From Rhizobacter sp. SG703 (GTDB taxonomy: Bacteria > Pseudomonadota > Gammaproteobacteria > Burkholderiales > Burkholderiaceae_C): a stretch of DNA of 64,000 nucleotides. Where the stretch lies: the NCBI RefSeq assembly GCF_012275445.1, contig NZ_JAAZQK010000002.1, positions 549,913-613,912 on the forward strand. The letters run 5' to 3'. The translations under genes and the position numbers were made by a program. The stretch's first letter is position 1. Every line of letters starts with the position of its first letter. Below are positions 19,425-32,053 of the stretch, piece after piece. The notes beneath the pieces are model-generated. The model was not told the DNA's origin, did no database searches, and saw nothing but the letters and a program-made list of their open reading frames with translations.

Positions 19425-21791
19425 TCAGTTCACCGGCGTCAGCTTCGCGACCGACAAGGCCAGCCACTTCATGCCGTGCCGGCCGAAGTTGATCTGCGCC
19501 CGCGCATCGTCGCCGGCGCCTTCGAGCGTGACGATCACGCCCTCGCCGAACTTGGTGTGGAACACGCTCTGGCCGGTGCGCAGGCCGTGGCTCGAGGTGG
19601 TCTTGGGGCCGCCGGGCTGCACCACCGACGACGGCCGCGGCTCGACACGGCCGGCGCCGACGATCGAGTTCAGCCCCGAGCCCCGGGCCCAGGCCGCCTG
19701 GTACTCGCGCGCATAGCCCGAGCCGAAGCCCTGGTTGCGCGGCGTGATCCACTTCAGCGCCGCCTCGGGCAGCTCGTCGAAGAAGCGGCTCTTGACGTTG
19801 TAGCGCGTCTGCCCGTGCAGCATGCGCGTCTGGCTGAAGCTCAGGTACAGCCGCTTGCGCGCCCGCGTGATCGCGACGTACATCAGCCGCCGCTCTTCTT
19901 CCAGACCGTCGAGGTCGGAGACGCTGTTCTCGTGCGGGAACAGCCCCTCCTCCAGCCCGGTGATGAAGACCGCGTCGAACTCCAGCCCCTTGGCCGAGTG
20001 CACCGTCATCAGCTGCAGCGCGTCCTGGCCGGCCTGCGCCTGGTTGTCGCCGGCCTCCAGCGAGGCATGGGTCAGGAAGGCGGCCAGCGGCGACATGATC
20101 TCGCCGGTCTCGGCATCGGGCGTCTGCTCGAGCGCGGCGATCGTTTCGGCGCCGCCATGCTCGTCCACCGGCAGCGCCACCGCGTTCTTGCCGAAGCCCT
20201 CCTGCGTGACGAAGGCCTCGGCCGCGTTGACGAGTTCGTCCAGGTTCTCGAGCCGGTCCTTGCCTTCCTTGTCGGTCTTGTAGAAATCGACCAGGCCCGA
20301 CGCCTGCAGCATGTGCTCGATGATCTCGCGCAGCGTCTGCCCGCGCGTGGCCTCGCGCATCGCATCGACCAGCGCGGTGAAGGCCTGCAGGTTGCCGCCC
20401 GCCTTGCCGCTCAACGCGCCGACGCTCTGGTACAGGCTGCGCCCGCTCTGGCGCGCCGCATCCTGCAGCTGCTCGATCGAGCGCGCGCCGATGCCGCGCG
20501 TCGGGAAATTGACGACGCGCAGGAAGCTGGTGTCGTCGTTCGCGTTCTCGATCAGCCGCAGGTAGCTCAGCGCATGCTTCACTTCGGCGCGCTCGAAGAA
20601 GCGCAGGCCGCCATACACCTTGTACGGGATCGCGGCATTGAAGAGCGCGCTCTCGATGACCCGGCTCTGCGCATTGCTGCGGTACAGGATCGCGATGTCG
20701 CGGCGCGCGATGCCGTCGCGGTGCAGTTGCCGCGCCTCGTCGACGAACCACTGCGCCTCGGCGAAATCGCTGGTGGCTTCGTAGACGCGCACCGGCTCGC
20801 CCGGGCCTGCCTCGGTGCGCAGGTTCTTGCCGAGCCGCCGCGAGTTGCGCGAGATCAGCTCGTTGGCCGCATCGAGGATGTTGCCGAACGAGCGGTAGTT
20901 GCGCTCCAGCTTGATCACCTGCTCGACATGGAATTCGCGCTCGAAATCGGCCATGTTGCCGACCTGCGCGCCGCGGAACGCATAGATGCTCTGGTCGTCG
21001 TCGCCGACCGCCAGCACCGCGGTGTGCGGGCCGGCGAACATCTTCAGCCAGGCGTACTGCAGCTTGTTGGTGTCCTGGAATTCGTCGACCAGGATGTGCC
21101 GGAAGCGCCGCTGGTAGTGCTCGCGCAGCGCGGGGTTGTCGCGCATCAGCTCGTAGGTGCGCAGCATCAACTCGGCGAAATCGACCACGCCCTCGCGCTG
21201 GCACTGCGCCTCGTAGGCCTCGTACACCCGCGCCAGCGTGCGCTCCTGCTCGTCGCGCTGCTCCACATCCTTCGGGCGGCGGCCTTCTTCCTTGGCGCCG
21301 GCGATGAACCAGGTGACCTGCTTCGGAACGAAGCGCTCTTCGTCGAGGTTCATCGCCTTGATCACCCGCTTGACCGCCGACAGCTGGTCGGCCGAGTCGA
21401 GGATCTGGAAGCCCTGCGGCAGCCCGGCGAGCTTCCAGTGCGCACGCAGGAAGCGGTTGCACAGCCCGTGGAAGGTGCCGATCCACATGCCGCGCACCGG
21501 CACCGGCAGCATCGCGCCGAGGCGCGTCAGCATTTCCTTGGCGGCCTTGTTCGTGAAGGTGACCGCCATCACGCCGCCGGGCGTCAGCTGGCCGGTCTGC
21601 AGCAGCCATGCGATGCGGGTGGTCAGCACGCGCGTCTTGCCGGAACCGGCACCGGCCAGGATCAGCGCCGGCCGGGCCGGCAGCGTCACCGCGGCGAGCT
21701 GCTCGGGGTTCAGGTTGTCGAGGAGGCGGCCGTCGGCGCCGGGGTCGCGCTGTGGCGAAGAGAAGTGCTCGCTGGAGCCGTCGTCATGCAT
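19425..21791 (-). CDS. uvrD: UvrD/Rep-family DNA helicase II
   Basis: ATP-dependent 3'-5' helicase of 788 aa for mismatch and excision repair. Superfamily 1 motifs occur in order: Walker A AGAGSGKT near residue 47, MAVTFTNKAAKEM (Ia), VDEFQDTN (II), VGDDDQSIYAFRGA (III), LERNYRS (IV), TVHSAKGLEFDAVF (V) and VAITRARKRLYLS (VI). The C-terminal Tudor-like tail has VFHTKFGEGVIVTLEG. The ATG at 21791 gives a normal UvrD length. It diverges from the acyltransferase gene with only 68 bp between starts. Confidence 0.96.
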   Translation of the reverse strand: MHDDGSSEHFSSPQRDPGADGRLLDNLNPEQLAAVTLPARPALILAGAGSGKTRVLTTRIAWLLQTGQLTPGGVMAVTFTNKAAKEMLTRLGAMLPVPVRGMWIGTFHGLCNRFLRAHWKLAGLPQGFQILDSADQLSAVKRVIKAMNLDEERFVPKQVTWFIAGAKEEGRRPKDVEQRDEQERTLARVYEAYEAQCQREGVVDFAELMLRTYELMRDNPALREHYQRRFRHILVDEFQDTNKLQYAWLKMFAGPHTAVLAVGDDDQSIYAFRGAQVGNMADFEREFHVEQVIKLERNYRSFGNILDAANELISRNSRRLGKNLRTEAGPGEPVRVYEATSDFAEAQWFVDEARQLHRDGIARRDIAILYRSNAQSRVIESALFNAAIPYKVYGGLRFFERAEVKHALSYLRLIENANDDTSFLRVVNFPTRGIGARSIEQLQDAARQSGRSLYQSVGALSGKAGGNLQAFTALVDAMREATRGQTLREIIEHMLQASGLVDFYKTDKEGKDRLENLDELVNAAEAFVTQEGFGKNAVALPVDEHGGAETIAALEQTPDAETGEIMSPLAAFLTHASLEAGDNQAQAGQDALQLMTVHSAKGLEFDAVFITGLEEGLFPHENSVSDLDGLEEERRLMYVAITRARKRLYLSFSQTRMLHGQTRYNVKSRFFDELPEAALKWITPRNQGFGSGYAREYQAAWARGSGLNSIVGAGRVEPRPSSVVQPGGPKTTSSHGLRTGQSVFHTKFGEGVIVTLEGAGDDARAQINFGRHGMKWLALSVAKLTPVN

Positions 21792-21859
21792 CCGTCGATT
21801 GTAGGGATGGACGCCGGCATGGCCGTTTCCTACGATGGCGCTTTGGTCGGAGGGCCGAG

Positions 21860-23032
21860 ATGGATTCTGGCTTCGCCCTGCAGGGGGCCTCGCGTCGCCT
21901 GCCCTGGGTCGACACCGCCAAGGCCGTGGGCATCGTGCTGATGTTCTACGGGCATGTGGTGCAAAGCCGAGCCGGCGGCGACAACGCGTCGGCCATCGAC
22001 CAGCTGCGGCTGATCTATGCGTTCCACATGCCGCTGTTCTTCGTGCTGGCCGGGCTGTTCTTCCACCCGGTGGCGGCGCTGCTGCCACGGCTGCGCACGC
22101 TTGCGCGGCTGCGCCTGGTGCCGGTGCTGTTCTTCGGGCTGCTGCTGCTGCCGCTGTGGTCGCTCAGTGCGGTCAAGCACCACTTCGCGTGGTGGTACTA
22201 CGCCCAGCCGCTCGGCGCGGCCTACCTGCGCGGCATGCCGGAGCTGAACTGGGTGACCTGGTTCCTCGTCTGCATGTTCGTCTGCGAGGCGATGGCGCTG
22301 GTGCTGCTGCCGCGGTTGCAGCACGTCGCGGCGCGGCTGGCGTTCGCGGCCGCCTGCATCGTCGGCGGCGTGTTCCTGTGCAACCACGGCGATGCGCTCG
22401 GCGGCTGGGTCGCGCAGGTCAGCCGGATCTGGTTCCTGCGCGAGGCGATCGTCGCGCTCGGCTTCTACACGATCGGCCAGGTGCTGCGGCCCTTCCTGCA
22501 GCAGCTCGCGACGCACCGCGGCATTGCGCTGGTGGTGACGCTCGCCTGCAGCAGCGCGCTGCTGGCGACCTACCGGTTGAACCATCCGCACGATGCGCAG
22601 GCGGTGATGATGGCGGCGGCACAGCACGGCGATGCGCTCGGCTTCGCGTTCAGCGCACTGGCCGGCACGCTGGCGGTGATCGGCCTCGCGATGCTGCTGC
22701 CGGCCACGCGGGCGGCGGCCTGGATCGGCCGCAACAGCCTGCCGCTGATGGGCCTGAACGGCGTGTTCTTCCACTTCTTCAACCCGAAGCTGGCCGAGAG
22801 CATTGCGCTCGCCGACACGCCGCTGGCGGTCACAGCCTATGCCGCGGCCATCAGCGCGGCGTCGCTGGTGGCGTGCGTGCCGCTGGTGGCGCTGCTGAAC
22901 CGGTTCGTGCCGCAGTTCATCGGCAAATCCCGCCCGCCCGCGGCGGCCTCGGCGACAGGAACGTCGACAGGAACGTCGACAGGAACATCGACAGAAACAG
23001 GACCGGCCGAGGGGGCAAGCCCCGCCGCGTAG
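21860..23032 (+). CDS. Acyltransferase 3-family membrane protein
   Basis: Integral membrane acyltransferase of 390 aa with about ten hydrophobic segments. The N-terminus [22 protein letters not shown] carries the His of the family active site, and [14 protein letters not shown] follows near residue 60. Such proteins O-acetylate cell-surface or secreted sugars. The C-terminus (after FIGKSR) is a low-complexity Ala/Gly/Ser/Thr tail with repeated GTST, encoded by a 12-bp tandem repeat. It is single-copy between uvrD and guaC; the acceptor substrate is unknown. Confidence 0.86.
   Translation: MDSGFALQGASRRLPWVDTAKAVGIVLMFYGHVVQSRAGGDNASAIDQLRLIYAFHMPLFFVLAGLFFHPVAALLPRLRTLARLRLVPVLFFGLLLLPLWSLSAVKHHFAWWYYAQPLGAAYLRGMPELNWVTWFLVCMFVCEAMALVLLPRLQHVAARLAFAAACIVGGVFLCNHGDALGGWVAQVSRIWFLREAIVALGFYTIGQVLRPFLQQLATHRGIALVVTLACSSALLATYRLNHPHDAQAVMMAAAQHGDALGFAFSALAGTLAVIGLAMLLPATRAAAWIGRNSLPLMGLNGVFFHFFNPKLAESIALADTPLAVTAYAAAISAASLVACVPLVALLNRFVPQFIGKSRPPAAASATGTSTGTSTGTSTETGPAEGASPAA
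22954..23000 (+). repeat. 12-bp tandem repeat inside the acyltransferase gene
   Basis: About four head-to-tail copies of GACAGGAACGTC with minor drift, in frame, encode a GTST-type tail. Copy number changes would keep the frame and only lengthen the tail. Confidence 0.85.
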
Positions 23033-23040
23033 AATTCGTC

Positions 23041-23070
23041 ACCGGGCCCAAATTTTGGCGCCCGGTTTTT
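23041..23070 (+). terminator. Rho-independent terminator after acyltransferase gene
   Basis: A 7-bp stem, ACCGGGC (23041-23047) with GCCCGGT (23060-23066), is followed by a T run (23066-23070). It lies 9 nt after the acyltransferase stop and upstream of guaC, so guaC should have its own promoter. Confidence 0.78.
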
Positions 23071-23160
23071 CGTTTCGGCGCCCTCGCATCGCTTCGAGGC
23101 CTTCCGCCGGCCGACCGGGTTCCAAGTCAAGCGCTCTTCCTCACCCTTTGGAGCCTGACC

Positions 23161-24138
23161 ATGGAAATCTTCGACTACGACAACGTCCTGTTGCTGCCGC
23201 GCAAGTGCCGCGTCGAGAGCCGCGCCGAATGCGACGCATCGACCGAACTCGGCGGCCGCAGCTTCAAGCTGCCGGTGGTGCCGGCCAACATGAAGACGGT
23301 GGTCGACGAGCCGATCACGCAGTGGCTGGCCGCCAACGGCTACTTCTACGTGATGCACCGCTTCGACCTCGACACCGTGGCCTATGCGAAGCGCATGCGC
23401 GACCGCGGCCTGTTCGTCTCGGTCAGCTCGGGCGTCAAGCCCGACGACTACGCGGTGATCGACCGGCTCGCGGCCGAGGGCGTCGGCGCCGACTACATCA
23501 CGATCGACATCGCGCACGGCCATGCCGAGAGCGTTCGCAAGATGATCGAGCACATCCGCCAGCGCCTGCCGGCCACCTTCATCATCGCCGGCAACGTCGG
23601 CACGCCCGAGGCGGTGATCGACCTGGAGAACTGGGGTGCCGACGCGACCAAGGTCGGCATCGGCCCGGGCAAGGTCTGCATCACGCGGCTGAAGACCGGC
23701 TTCGGCACCGGCGGCTGGCAGCTGAGCGCGCTGAAGTGGTGTGCCCGCGTCGCGACCAAGCCGATCATTGCCGACGGCGGCATCCGCGACCATGGCGACA
23801 TCGCGAAGAGCGTGCGCTTCGGCGCCGCGATGGTGATGATCGGCTCGCTGTTCGCCGGCCATGAAGAGTCGCCCGGCAAGACGGTCGAGGTCGACGGCAA
23901 GGTCTTCAAGGAGTACTACGGCTCGGCCAGCGACTTCAACAAGGGCGAGTACAAGCACGTCGAAGGCAAGCGCATCCTCGAGCCGGTGAAGGGCCGGCTG
24001 GCCGACACGCTGCGCGAGATGCGCGAAGACGTGCAGAGCTCGATCAGCTACGCCGGCGGCACGCGGCTGAACGACATCCGCAAGGTGAACTACGTGATCC
24101 TCGGCGGGGACAACGCGGGAGAGCACCTTTTGATGTAG
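23161..24138 (+). CDS. guaC: GMP reductase, Bacillus-like subclass
   Basis: Converts GMP to IMP with NADPH in purine salvage. The 325 aa protein lacks a CBS domain, so it is not an IMP dehydrogenase. The substrate loop [13 protein letters not shown] carries the catalytic Cys near residue 174, followed by [15 protein letters not shown] and [16 protein letters not shown]. The start [16 protein letters not shown] and the phrase [11 protein letters not shown] resemble the GuaC type of Gram-positive bacteria more than E. coli GuaC. It is preceded by a terminator and about 90 bp of leader with no clear riboswitch. Confidence 0.93.
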   Translation: MEIFDYDNVLLLPRKCRVESRAECDASTELGGRSFKLPVVPANMKTVVDEPITQWLAANGYFYVMHRFDLDTVAYAKRMRDRGLFVSVSSGVKPDDYAVIDRLAAEGVGADYITIDIAHGHAESVRKMIEHIRQRLPATFIIAGNVGTPEAVIDLENWGADATKVGIGPGKVCITRLKTGFGTGGWQLSALKWCARVATKPIIADGGIRDHGDIAKSVRFGAAMVMIGSLFAGHEESPGKTVEVDGKVFKEYYGSASDFNKGEYKHVEGKRILEPVKGRLADTLREMREDVQSSISYAGGTRLNDIRKVNYVILGGDNAGEHLLM

Positions 24139-24306
24139 CTCGCAGGCCGGCGCGCCCCGTGTGTCAACCCGGACACGCGGCGACACCCGGCTCCATGAAG
24201 ACGCAACCTGCGCGCAACACGGTTTCGCTTCAATCGATCGGTGCGGCAGCGCCGTGCCCGCAGCAGCGGGCGGGTGCCGCCGTCCCCTCGATCCAAAGGA
24301 AATCCT

Positions 24307-25614
24307 GTGAAGCTGAGATTGTTCGCGCCCCTGCTCGCGGCCGTGGTGGCCGCGCCCCTCCTGTTGACCGGCTGCGGCGGCAGCAGCGACGACGGCCCGG
24401 GCTATGTCCGCCTCGTCAATGCCACCGCCAGCTACGCGTCGCTGGACCTGTACGACAACGACGTGAAGGCCAGCGCGGCGGTCGCGAGCAACGCCGTCGG
24501 CGACTACGCGACCATCGGCGCGGGCTCATACACCTTCTACCTGAAGCCGGCCGGCTCCAGCACCGCGGTGGCCGCAGTGGCGCAGTCGGTGAGCGACGGC
24601 GTGCACAACACGCTGGTCGCCTACACCACCGCCGGCAGCCTGCGCACCCGCTACCTGAGCGACAACGAAGCGGCACCGACCTCGGGCACCGCGAAGTTCC
24701 GCGTCTTCAACACATCGTACGAAGCCGGCAATGTCGACATCTACGTCACCGCGCCGACCGACACGTTGGCCAACGCGACCGCGAACGCGCTGACGATCGG
24801 CGGCGAACGCTTCTCGACCTATGGCGAGATCACCGCCGGCACCTACAGGATCCGCGTGACCGCCGCCGGCGACAAGACCGACCTGCGGCTCGACATCCCG
24901 TCGGTCGTGCTGACCGACCAGCAGATCCTGACGCTGGTGCTGACCTCGACGCCGGGCGGCGTGCTGGTCAACGGGCTGCTGCTCAACCAGCAAGGCTCGC
25001 TGCAGGCCCAGGTCAACGGCTATGCACGCGTGCGGCTGGTCGCAGGCGCCTCGGCCTCGGGCACGGTGGCGGCGACCGTCAACGGCGTCAACCTGTCCAG
25101 CGGCACGGTGTCGACCGGCAAGCCGCCGGCGATCGGCACCTACCTGCAGGTGCCGGCCGGCGCGCTGACCGCCAGCGTGTCGATCAACGGCACCGATGTG
25201 AGCCCGAGCGGCCTGAGCGCCGCACCGGGCGCCGACCTGACGCTGCTGGTGCTGGGCACCGCCGCGGCACCGCAGGTCTCGCTGATCAGCGACGACAACA
25301 GCCCGGCGCTGACCAGCGGGTATGTGAAGCTGCGGCTGGTCAACGGCGTCAACGGGCTGAACTCGACGCTGACGCTGCAGGCCAACAACGGCGTGCTGAC
25401 GAAGAGCTCGAACATCGCGTTCGGCGCCGCCGCCGAGTCGACGCAAGTGATCGGCAGCACGACGGCCAGCCCGACGCCTCTGGAGGTTGATTCGGCCACC
25501 TCGTCGAGCGCGCTGTACGCCGCGAACGTCGCGCTGCTGACGCCGGGGGTGTACACGCTGTTCATGCTGGGAGATGCCGCGACGCCGTCGGCGGTGCTGC
25601 GCCTGGATCGGTGA
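24307..25614 (+). CDS. DUF4397-domain lipoprotein
   Basis: Exported protein of 435 aa with a lipobox ending at C23 (PLLLTGCGGSS). The mature part holds two DUF4397-like beta domains, the first starting YVRLVNATASYASLDLY near residue 33 and the second YARVRLVAGAS near residue 237. A third related stretch starts at YVKLRLVNGVNG. Such proteins are surface-anchored and of unknown function, perhaps adhesive or structural. The GTG start is chosen because AAAGGAAA lies directly upstream and the signal peptide begins there. Ends 1 nt before the convergent kinase gene. Confidence 0.85.
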   Translation: MKLRLFAPLLAAVVAAPLLLTGCGGSSDDGPGYVRLVNATASYASLDLYDNDVKASAAVASNAVGDYATIGAGSYTFYLKPAGSSTAVAAVAQSVSDGVHNTLVAYTTAGSLRTRYLSDNEAAPTSGTAKFRVFNTSYEAGNVDIYVTAPTDTLANATANALTIGGERFSTYGEITAGTYRIRVTAAGDKTDLRLDIPSVVLTDQQILTLVLTSTPGGVLVNGLLLNQQGSLQAQVNGYARVRLVAGASASGTVAATVNGVNLSSGTVSTGKPPAIGTYLQVPAGALTASVSINGTDVSPSGLSAAPGADLTLLVLGTAAAPQVSLISDDNSPALTSGYVKLRLVNGVNGLNSTLTLQANNGVLTKSSNIAFGAAAESTQVIGSTTASPTPLEVDSATSSSALYAANVALLTPGVYTLFMLGDAATPSAVLRLDR

Positions 25615-25615
25615 T

Positions 25616-26950
25616 CTACGGGGCCAGGGCGGGATCCGCCATCGCGGATGTCGTCCTGATCGTCAGCGCAATGCCGAAGGCACCGTCGGCGGCGCGCGCC
25701 AAGTTCAGCGTCCCACCGAGCTGGCGCGCGATCTGCGACACGATCGCGAGGCCCAGGCCGCAATGGCCCAGCGAGCTGCGCTGGCGGTCCAGCCGCACGA
25801 AGGGCTGCAGCGCCTGGGCGAATTCGGCGGCGTTCAGGCCCGGGCCGTGGTCGAACACCGCGATCGACACGCCGCCTTCGCAGCGGCACAGGTCGACCGT
25901 CACCGGCCGCACCCCGTAGGCCAGCGCGTTGTCGATCAGGTTGCTCAGCAGCCGCTGCACCGCGATGTCGGGCAGCAGTTCGTCGACGCCGTCGCCGCGC
26001 AAGGTGACACCGGGGTCGGCATACATCGCGACCACCGCGCGGCCGGTGTCCCACAGCGGCTGCAGGCGGCCGAGCTGGATGTCGGCACCGCCCTGCACGT
26101 AGGCGAGGAACTGGTCGACGATGCGCTGCACCGAGCCCAGGTCGTGCAGCAGCGCGTCGCCCACCGATTCGTCGCACTGCGTCTCGATGCGCAGCCGCAG
26201 CCGCGACAGCGGCGTGCGCAGGTCGTGCGACACGCCGGCCAGCAGCTGGCCGCGCGTGCGGTCGGCTTCGTCGAGGCTGCGCGCCAGCGAGTTGAACGCG
26301 CGCGCGATCTGCTGCAACTCGTCGCTCGCGCCGGCCGGCAGCTCGATCGCACGCAACGCGCCGCGCCGCGTCGCGATCTCGTGCGCCAGGCGCTTCAGCG
26401 GCAGCGCGATCACGCGAAAGCCGATCCACAGGCTCAGCGCCGCGGTGCCGAACAACAGCGCCAGCAGCGCCAGCAAGGTGATCGTCGGCGCGTTGCGCGG
26501 CGACGCATGGCGGTGCACGAAGTTCCAGCGCTCGCCGTCGATGTCCGCCTCGATGCGCAGCACCAGCCCGTTGCGGTCGCTGATGTCGAGCACCGCGTCA
26601 TGGCCGAGCGATCGGGTGACGATGTCCTGCAATCCGCTGGGCAGCTCGATCGACGGCCGGCGCAGCGGCCCGACGATGTCGGCGCCGCCGTCCGGTGCGC
26701 CGCTGCGGCCGACCCAGAACGGACCGTACGACAGCTCGACGGCCACCCGGTCGCGCTCGTCGGGCGGCGTCGTCAGCAGGTTCTGCTGCGCCTGGTGCGC
26801 CTCGCCGACCACCGCGACCAGCATGCCTTCGCTGAACGGTTCGAACAACAGCGCGCGCAGCAGCAGCAGTTGCGCGATCAGCGACGCGACGCTGATCAGC
26901 CCCACCAGCCAGGTGACGCGGCCGGCCAGCGAGCGGGGCAGCCAGTGCAT
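25616..26950 (-). CDS. EnvZ-type sensor histidine kinase
   Basis: Inner-membrane kinase of 444 aa. A first membrane helix (about 10-32) and a second (about 170-192) flank a periplasmic sensor region of about 135 aa. A HAMP segment follows, then the dimerisation domain with the phosphoacceptor His in VSHDLRTPLSRLRLRIE. ATP-binding motifs are LLSNLIDNALAYG (N box), FDHGPGL (G1) and GLGLAIVSQIARQLGG (G2). The ATG overlaps the stop of the response regulator gene by 1 nt (TGATG), so the pair is co-translated. The layout resembles EnvZ/RisS kinases; the stimulus is unknown. Confidence 0.93.
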   Translation of the reverse strand: MHWLPRSLAGRVTWLVGLISVASLIAQLLLLRALLFEPFSEGMLVAVVGEAHQAQQNLLTTPPDERDRVAVELSYGPFWVGRSGAPDGGADIVGPLRRPSIELPSGLQDIVTRSLGHDAVLDISDRNGLVLRIEADIDGERWNFVHRHASPRNAPTITLLALLALLFGTAALSLWIGFRVIALPLKRLAHEIATRRGALRAIELPAGASDELQQIARAFNSLARSLDEADRTRGQLLAGVSHDLRTPLSRLRLRIETQCDESVGDALLHDLGSVQRIVDQFLAYVQGGADIQLGRLQPLWDTGRAVVAMYADPGVTLRGDGVDELLPDIAVQRLLSNLIDNALAYGVRPVTVDLCRCEGGVSIAVFDHGPGLNAAEFAQALQPFVRLDRQRSSLGHCGLGLAIVSQIARQLGGTLNLARAADGAFGIALTIRTTSAMADPALAP

Positions 26951-27663
26951 CAGCGCGAGGTTTCAGGCACGAACATGTAGCCGTGGCCGCGCACCGTCTG
27001 GATGAAGCGCGGGGTGCCGGGATCGGATTCGACGAGCTTGCGCAGCCGCATCACGGTGACGTCGATCGCGCGCAGCAACAGCGATTCGCTGCGCGAGTGC
27101 GAGACCGCCAGCAGCCGCTCGCGCGACACCGCGACGCCCGGGTTGGCCACCAGCTCGGCCAGCACCGAGAACTCGACGGTGCTCAGCACGCGGGTAGCGC
27201 CGTTGCGGAACAGGCAGCGCGCGCTGACGTCGAACACGCTGCCGCCGAACTTGACCGGCGCCTGGTTCATCTGCGACAGCCCCGGCGGCACGATCGCGCG
27301 CCGCAGCACCGCATGCACCCGCGCCAGCAGCTCGCGCGCCGAGAACGGCTTGCCGAGGAAATCGTCTGCACCCATTTCCAGCCCCAGCACCCGGTCGATC
27401 TCTTCGCTGCGCGCGGTCAGGATGATGATCGGCACGCGGTCGCCTTCGGAGCGCAGCTTCTGGCAGGCCTGCAGCCCGCTCATGCCGGGCAGGCTGACGT
27501 CGAGCACCACCAGGTCGGGCCGCAGCCGGTGGATGCGGCGCAGCAGGTCTTCGGCGGTGGCCATGCCGGTGACGACCAGGCCCTGCTTCTCCAGGTAGTC
27601 GCACAGCATCGTGCGCAGCGGGTTGTCGTCCTCGACGACGTAGAGGTGGTAGGGCTTGCTCAT
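26950..27663 (-). CDS. OmpR-family response regulator
   Basis: Cytoplasmic transcription factor of 237 aa, cognate of the kinase immediately downstream. The receiver domain has the acidic pocket in VVEDDN, phosphoacceptor D55 (LVVLDVSLPG) and K105 (FLGKPFSAREL). The winged-helix output domain ends with the typical TVRGHGYMFVP. The ATG at 27663 (MSKPYHLYVV) is preferred over one three codons upstream. Direct repeats of GACATG 56-81 nt upstream may be its own binding site. Confidence 0.93.
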   Translation of the reverse strand: MSKPYHLYVVEDDNPLRTMLCDYLEKQGLVVTGMATAEDLLRRIHRLRPDLVVLDVSLPGMSGLQACQKLRSEGDRVPIIILTARSEEIDRVLGLEMGADDFLGKPFSARELLARVHAVLRRAIVPPGLSQMNQAPVKFGGSVFDVSARCLFRNGATRVLSTVEFSVLAELVANPGVAVSRERLLAVSHSRSESLLLRAIDVTVMRLRKLVESDPGTPRFIQTVRGHGYMFVPETSR

Positions 27664-27718
27664 GGGCGCCAAGCTTAGTGGGACCGCGCTGCCGCGTTGC
27701 TTCTGTCGCGTGTCTCCA

Positions 27719-27743
27719 CATGTCGATTCATGTCAATGACATG
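27719..27743 (-). promoter_or_regulatory. Candidate OmpR-type operator upstream of the two-component operon
   Basis: Read on the minus strand, GACATGAATCGACATG contains two GACATG copies at 10-bp spacing, the spacing expected for tandem OmpR-family binding. Another CATGTC in front makes a CATGTC-3-GACATG palindrome. It lies between the S41 peptidase stop and the regulator start, 56-81 nt upstream of the latter. Autoregulation is inference. Confidence 0.45.
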
Positions 27744-27753
27744 CCCGGCGGGC

Positions 27754-29091
27754 TCAATCCGCCCACATGCCGCTGCGCTCGCCGGGTTCGGCCCGTTGTG
27801 CCGCCCGCTGCGTGAAGCGCGCCGTGCGTTCGCGCGCCGCCGCCCCCGCCACCGGGCAGCTGCCGCTCTGCAGGTACGCAACGGCCGCGCCGGTCAACGC
27901 TTCCGCCGGGTCGCCGAGCGCGCCGCTGAAGGTGTCCGCCACGCTGCAGGTCGGCGCAATCCCGTCGTAGTAGCCGCCTTCGCCGAGCGCATTGGTGCTC
28001 TCGAAGTTGACCGCGCTGTAGGTGTTGCCGCACGATTCGCGCGGCTGGAAGCCGACCGGCTTGCCGCAGGTGGCGTCGCCGATCGTCACGACGGTGGCAT
28101 AGGGTTTCAGCCCGTTGATCACCAGCTCGCTGGCCGAGCAGGTGCGCGCGCCGGTCAGCACGACGATGCGGCCGAACGCGGCGCCCGGCACCGAGCCGAA
28201 CACATAGCGGCCGTTCGATGCCGACTGGCGCGCGTTGAAGGTCAGGCGCGCGAACACCTGGTCGAGCCGCGCCGAGCCGACCACCTCGGTGCCCAGCAGC
28301 GCGGCGGTCGAGACGCGGCCGCCGCCGTTGTAGCGCAGGTCGAGGATCAGCTCGGTCGCGCCGGCGGCGCGGAACTGCGCGAACGCATCGTCCAGCGGCT
28401 GCTCGGCCTGCGTGATGAAATCCTTCAGCACCAGGTAGCCGGCCTTCGCGCCGCTCGACAGCGTCAGCAGCCGCGTCGTCGGCACCGGCGTCAGCGCATG
28501 GTTCGAAGCCGTCAGCGTGACGGTCTTCGGGCCGCCGGCGGCGTCGATCACGAGGGTCAGCACGTCGCCGGCCTGCGCGGGCGTCAGCATCGAGAAATCG
28601 TCGGCCGCGACCAGCTCGGCGGCGCTCCGGCCATTGACCGAGCTGATCGTGTCGCCGCGCGCCAGCCCGGCCGCGGCGGCCGGCGACAGCGGCTCGACAT
28701 ACCGCACCTTCAGCTGCAGCTGCAGCTCCAGCCCGTTGACCGAGACGCCGTAGCCGAGCGTGCGCCCGGCGCCGAAGAACTGGTTGTACGACGCGCTGTT
28801 CTCGATATAGCTCCAGCGGTCGGCCGGTACCGGCGCGGCGCCGGTGAACAGCAGCGCGTCGAAGTAGTCCGGCACGCTCGCGTACGGGCCGGGCTCGGGG
28901 TTCGGCGAGCGGCCGCTCCAGTAGTACCAGTCGGCCATGTAGCCGCGCAGCCAGCTCTTCTGGGTGCCGAGGTCGCAACTCGGCGCGCCGCCGTTCAGCG
29001 GCAGGCCGTCGTCGCTGCCGCCGCAGCCGGCCAGCACGGTCAGCAGCGCCAGCGTGGCGGACGCGATCAGCTTCGTGGGCAGTCGTCGCAT
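27754..29091 (-). CDS. S41-family carboxyl-terminal-processing-type peptidase, lipoprotein
   Basis: Exported serine peptidase homologue of 445 aa with a lipobox ending at C23 ([11 protein letters not shown]). Its order is an N-terminal helical region with [14 protein letters not shown], a PDZ-like domain ([19 protein letters not shown]) and the S41 catalytic core. The nucleophile is probably Ser in [14 protein letters not shown] and the general base lysine is in [21 protein letters not shown] is another conserved stretch. It is anchored to a membrane facing the periplasm or surface. It lies 90 nt upstream of the response regulator start, on the same strand, and diverges from valS. Confidence 0.88.
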   Translation of the reverse strand: MRRLPTKLIASATLALLTVLAGCGGSDDGLPLNGGAPSCDLGTQKSWLRGYMADWYYWSGRSPNPEPGPYASVPDYFDALLFTGAAPVPADRWSYIENSASYNQFFGAGRTLGYGVSVNGLELQLQLKVRYVEPLSPAAAAGLARGDTISSVNGRSAAELVAADDFSMLTPAQAGDVLTLVIDAAGGPKTVTLTASNHALTPVPTTRLLTLSSGAKAGYLVLKDFITQAEQPLDDAFAQFRAAGATELILDLRYNGGGRVSTAALLGTEVVGSARLDQVFARLTFNARQSASNGRYVFGSVPGAAFGRIVVLTGARTCSASELVINGLKPYATVVTIGDATCGKPVGFQPRESCGNTYSAVNFESTNALGEGGYYDGIAPTCSVADTFSGALGDPAEALTGAAVAYLQSGSCPVAGAAARERTARFTQRAAQRAEPGERSGMWAD

Positions 29092-29212
29092 GGGGAGCTC
29101 CCGTTCCAGGATCGGCGTGATCCGCCACCATAGCAGCACGGGGGCCCCCGCCTACAATTCCGCCTTCCCCCGGCCCTGCCTGCCTGCCGATCCGACACGA
29201 CCCGACCCCACC

Positions 29213-32053
<2,841 letters not shown>

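Noticed and set aside
23071..23160. Possible purine riboswitch before guaC
   Set aside because: No conserved purine or PRPP/guanidine riboswitch core could be recognised; a normal terminator and short leader explain the region.
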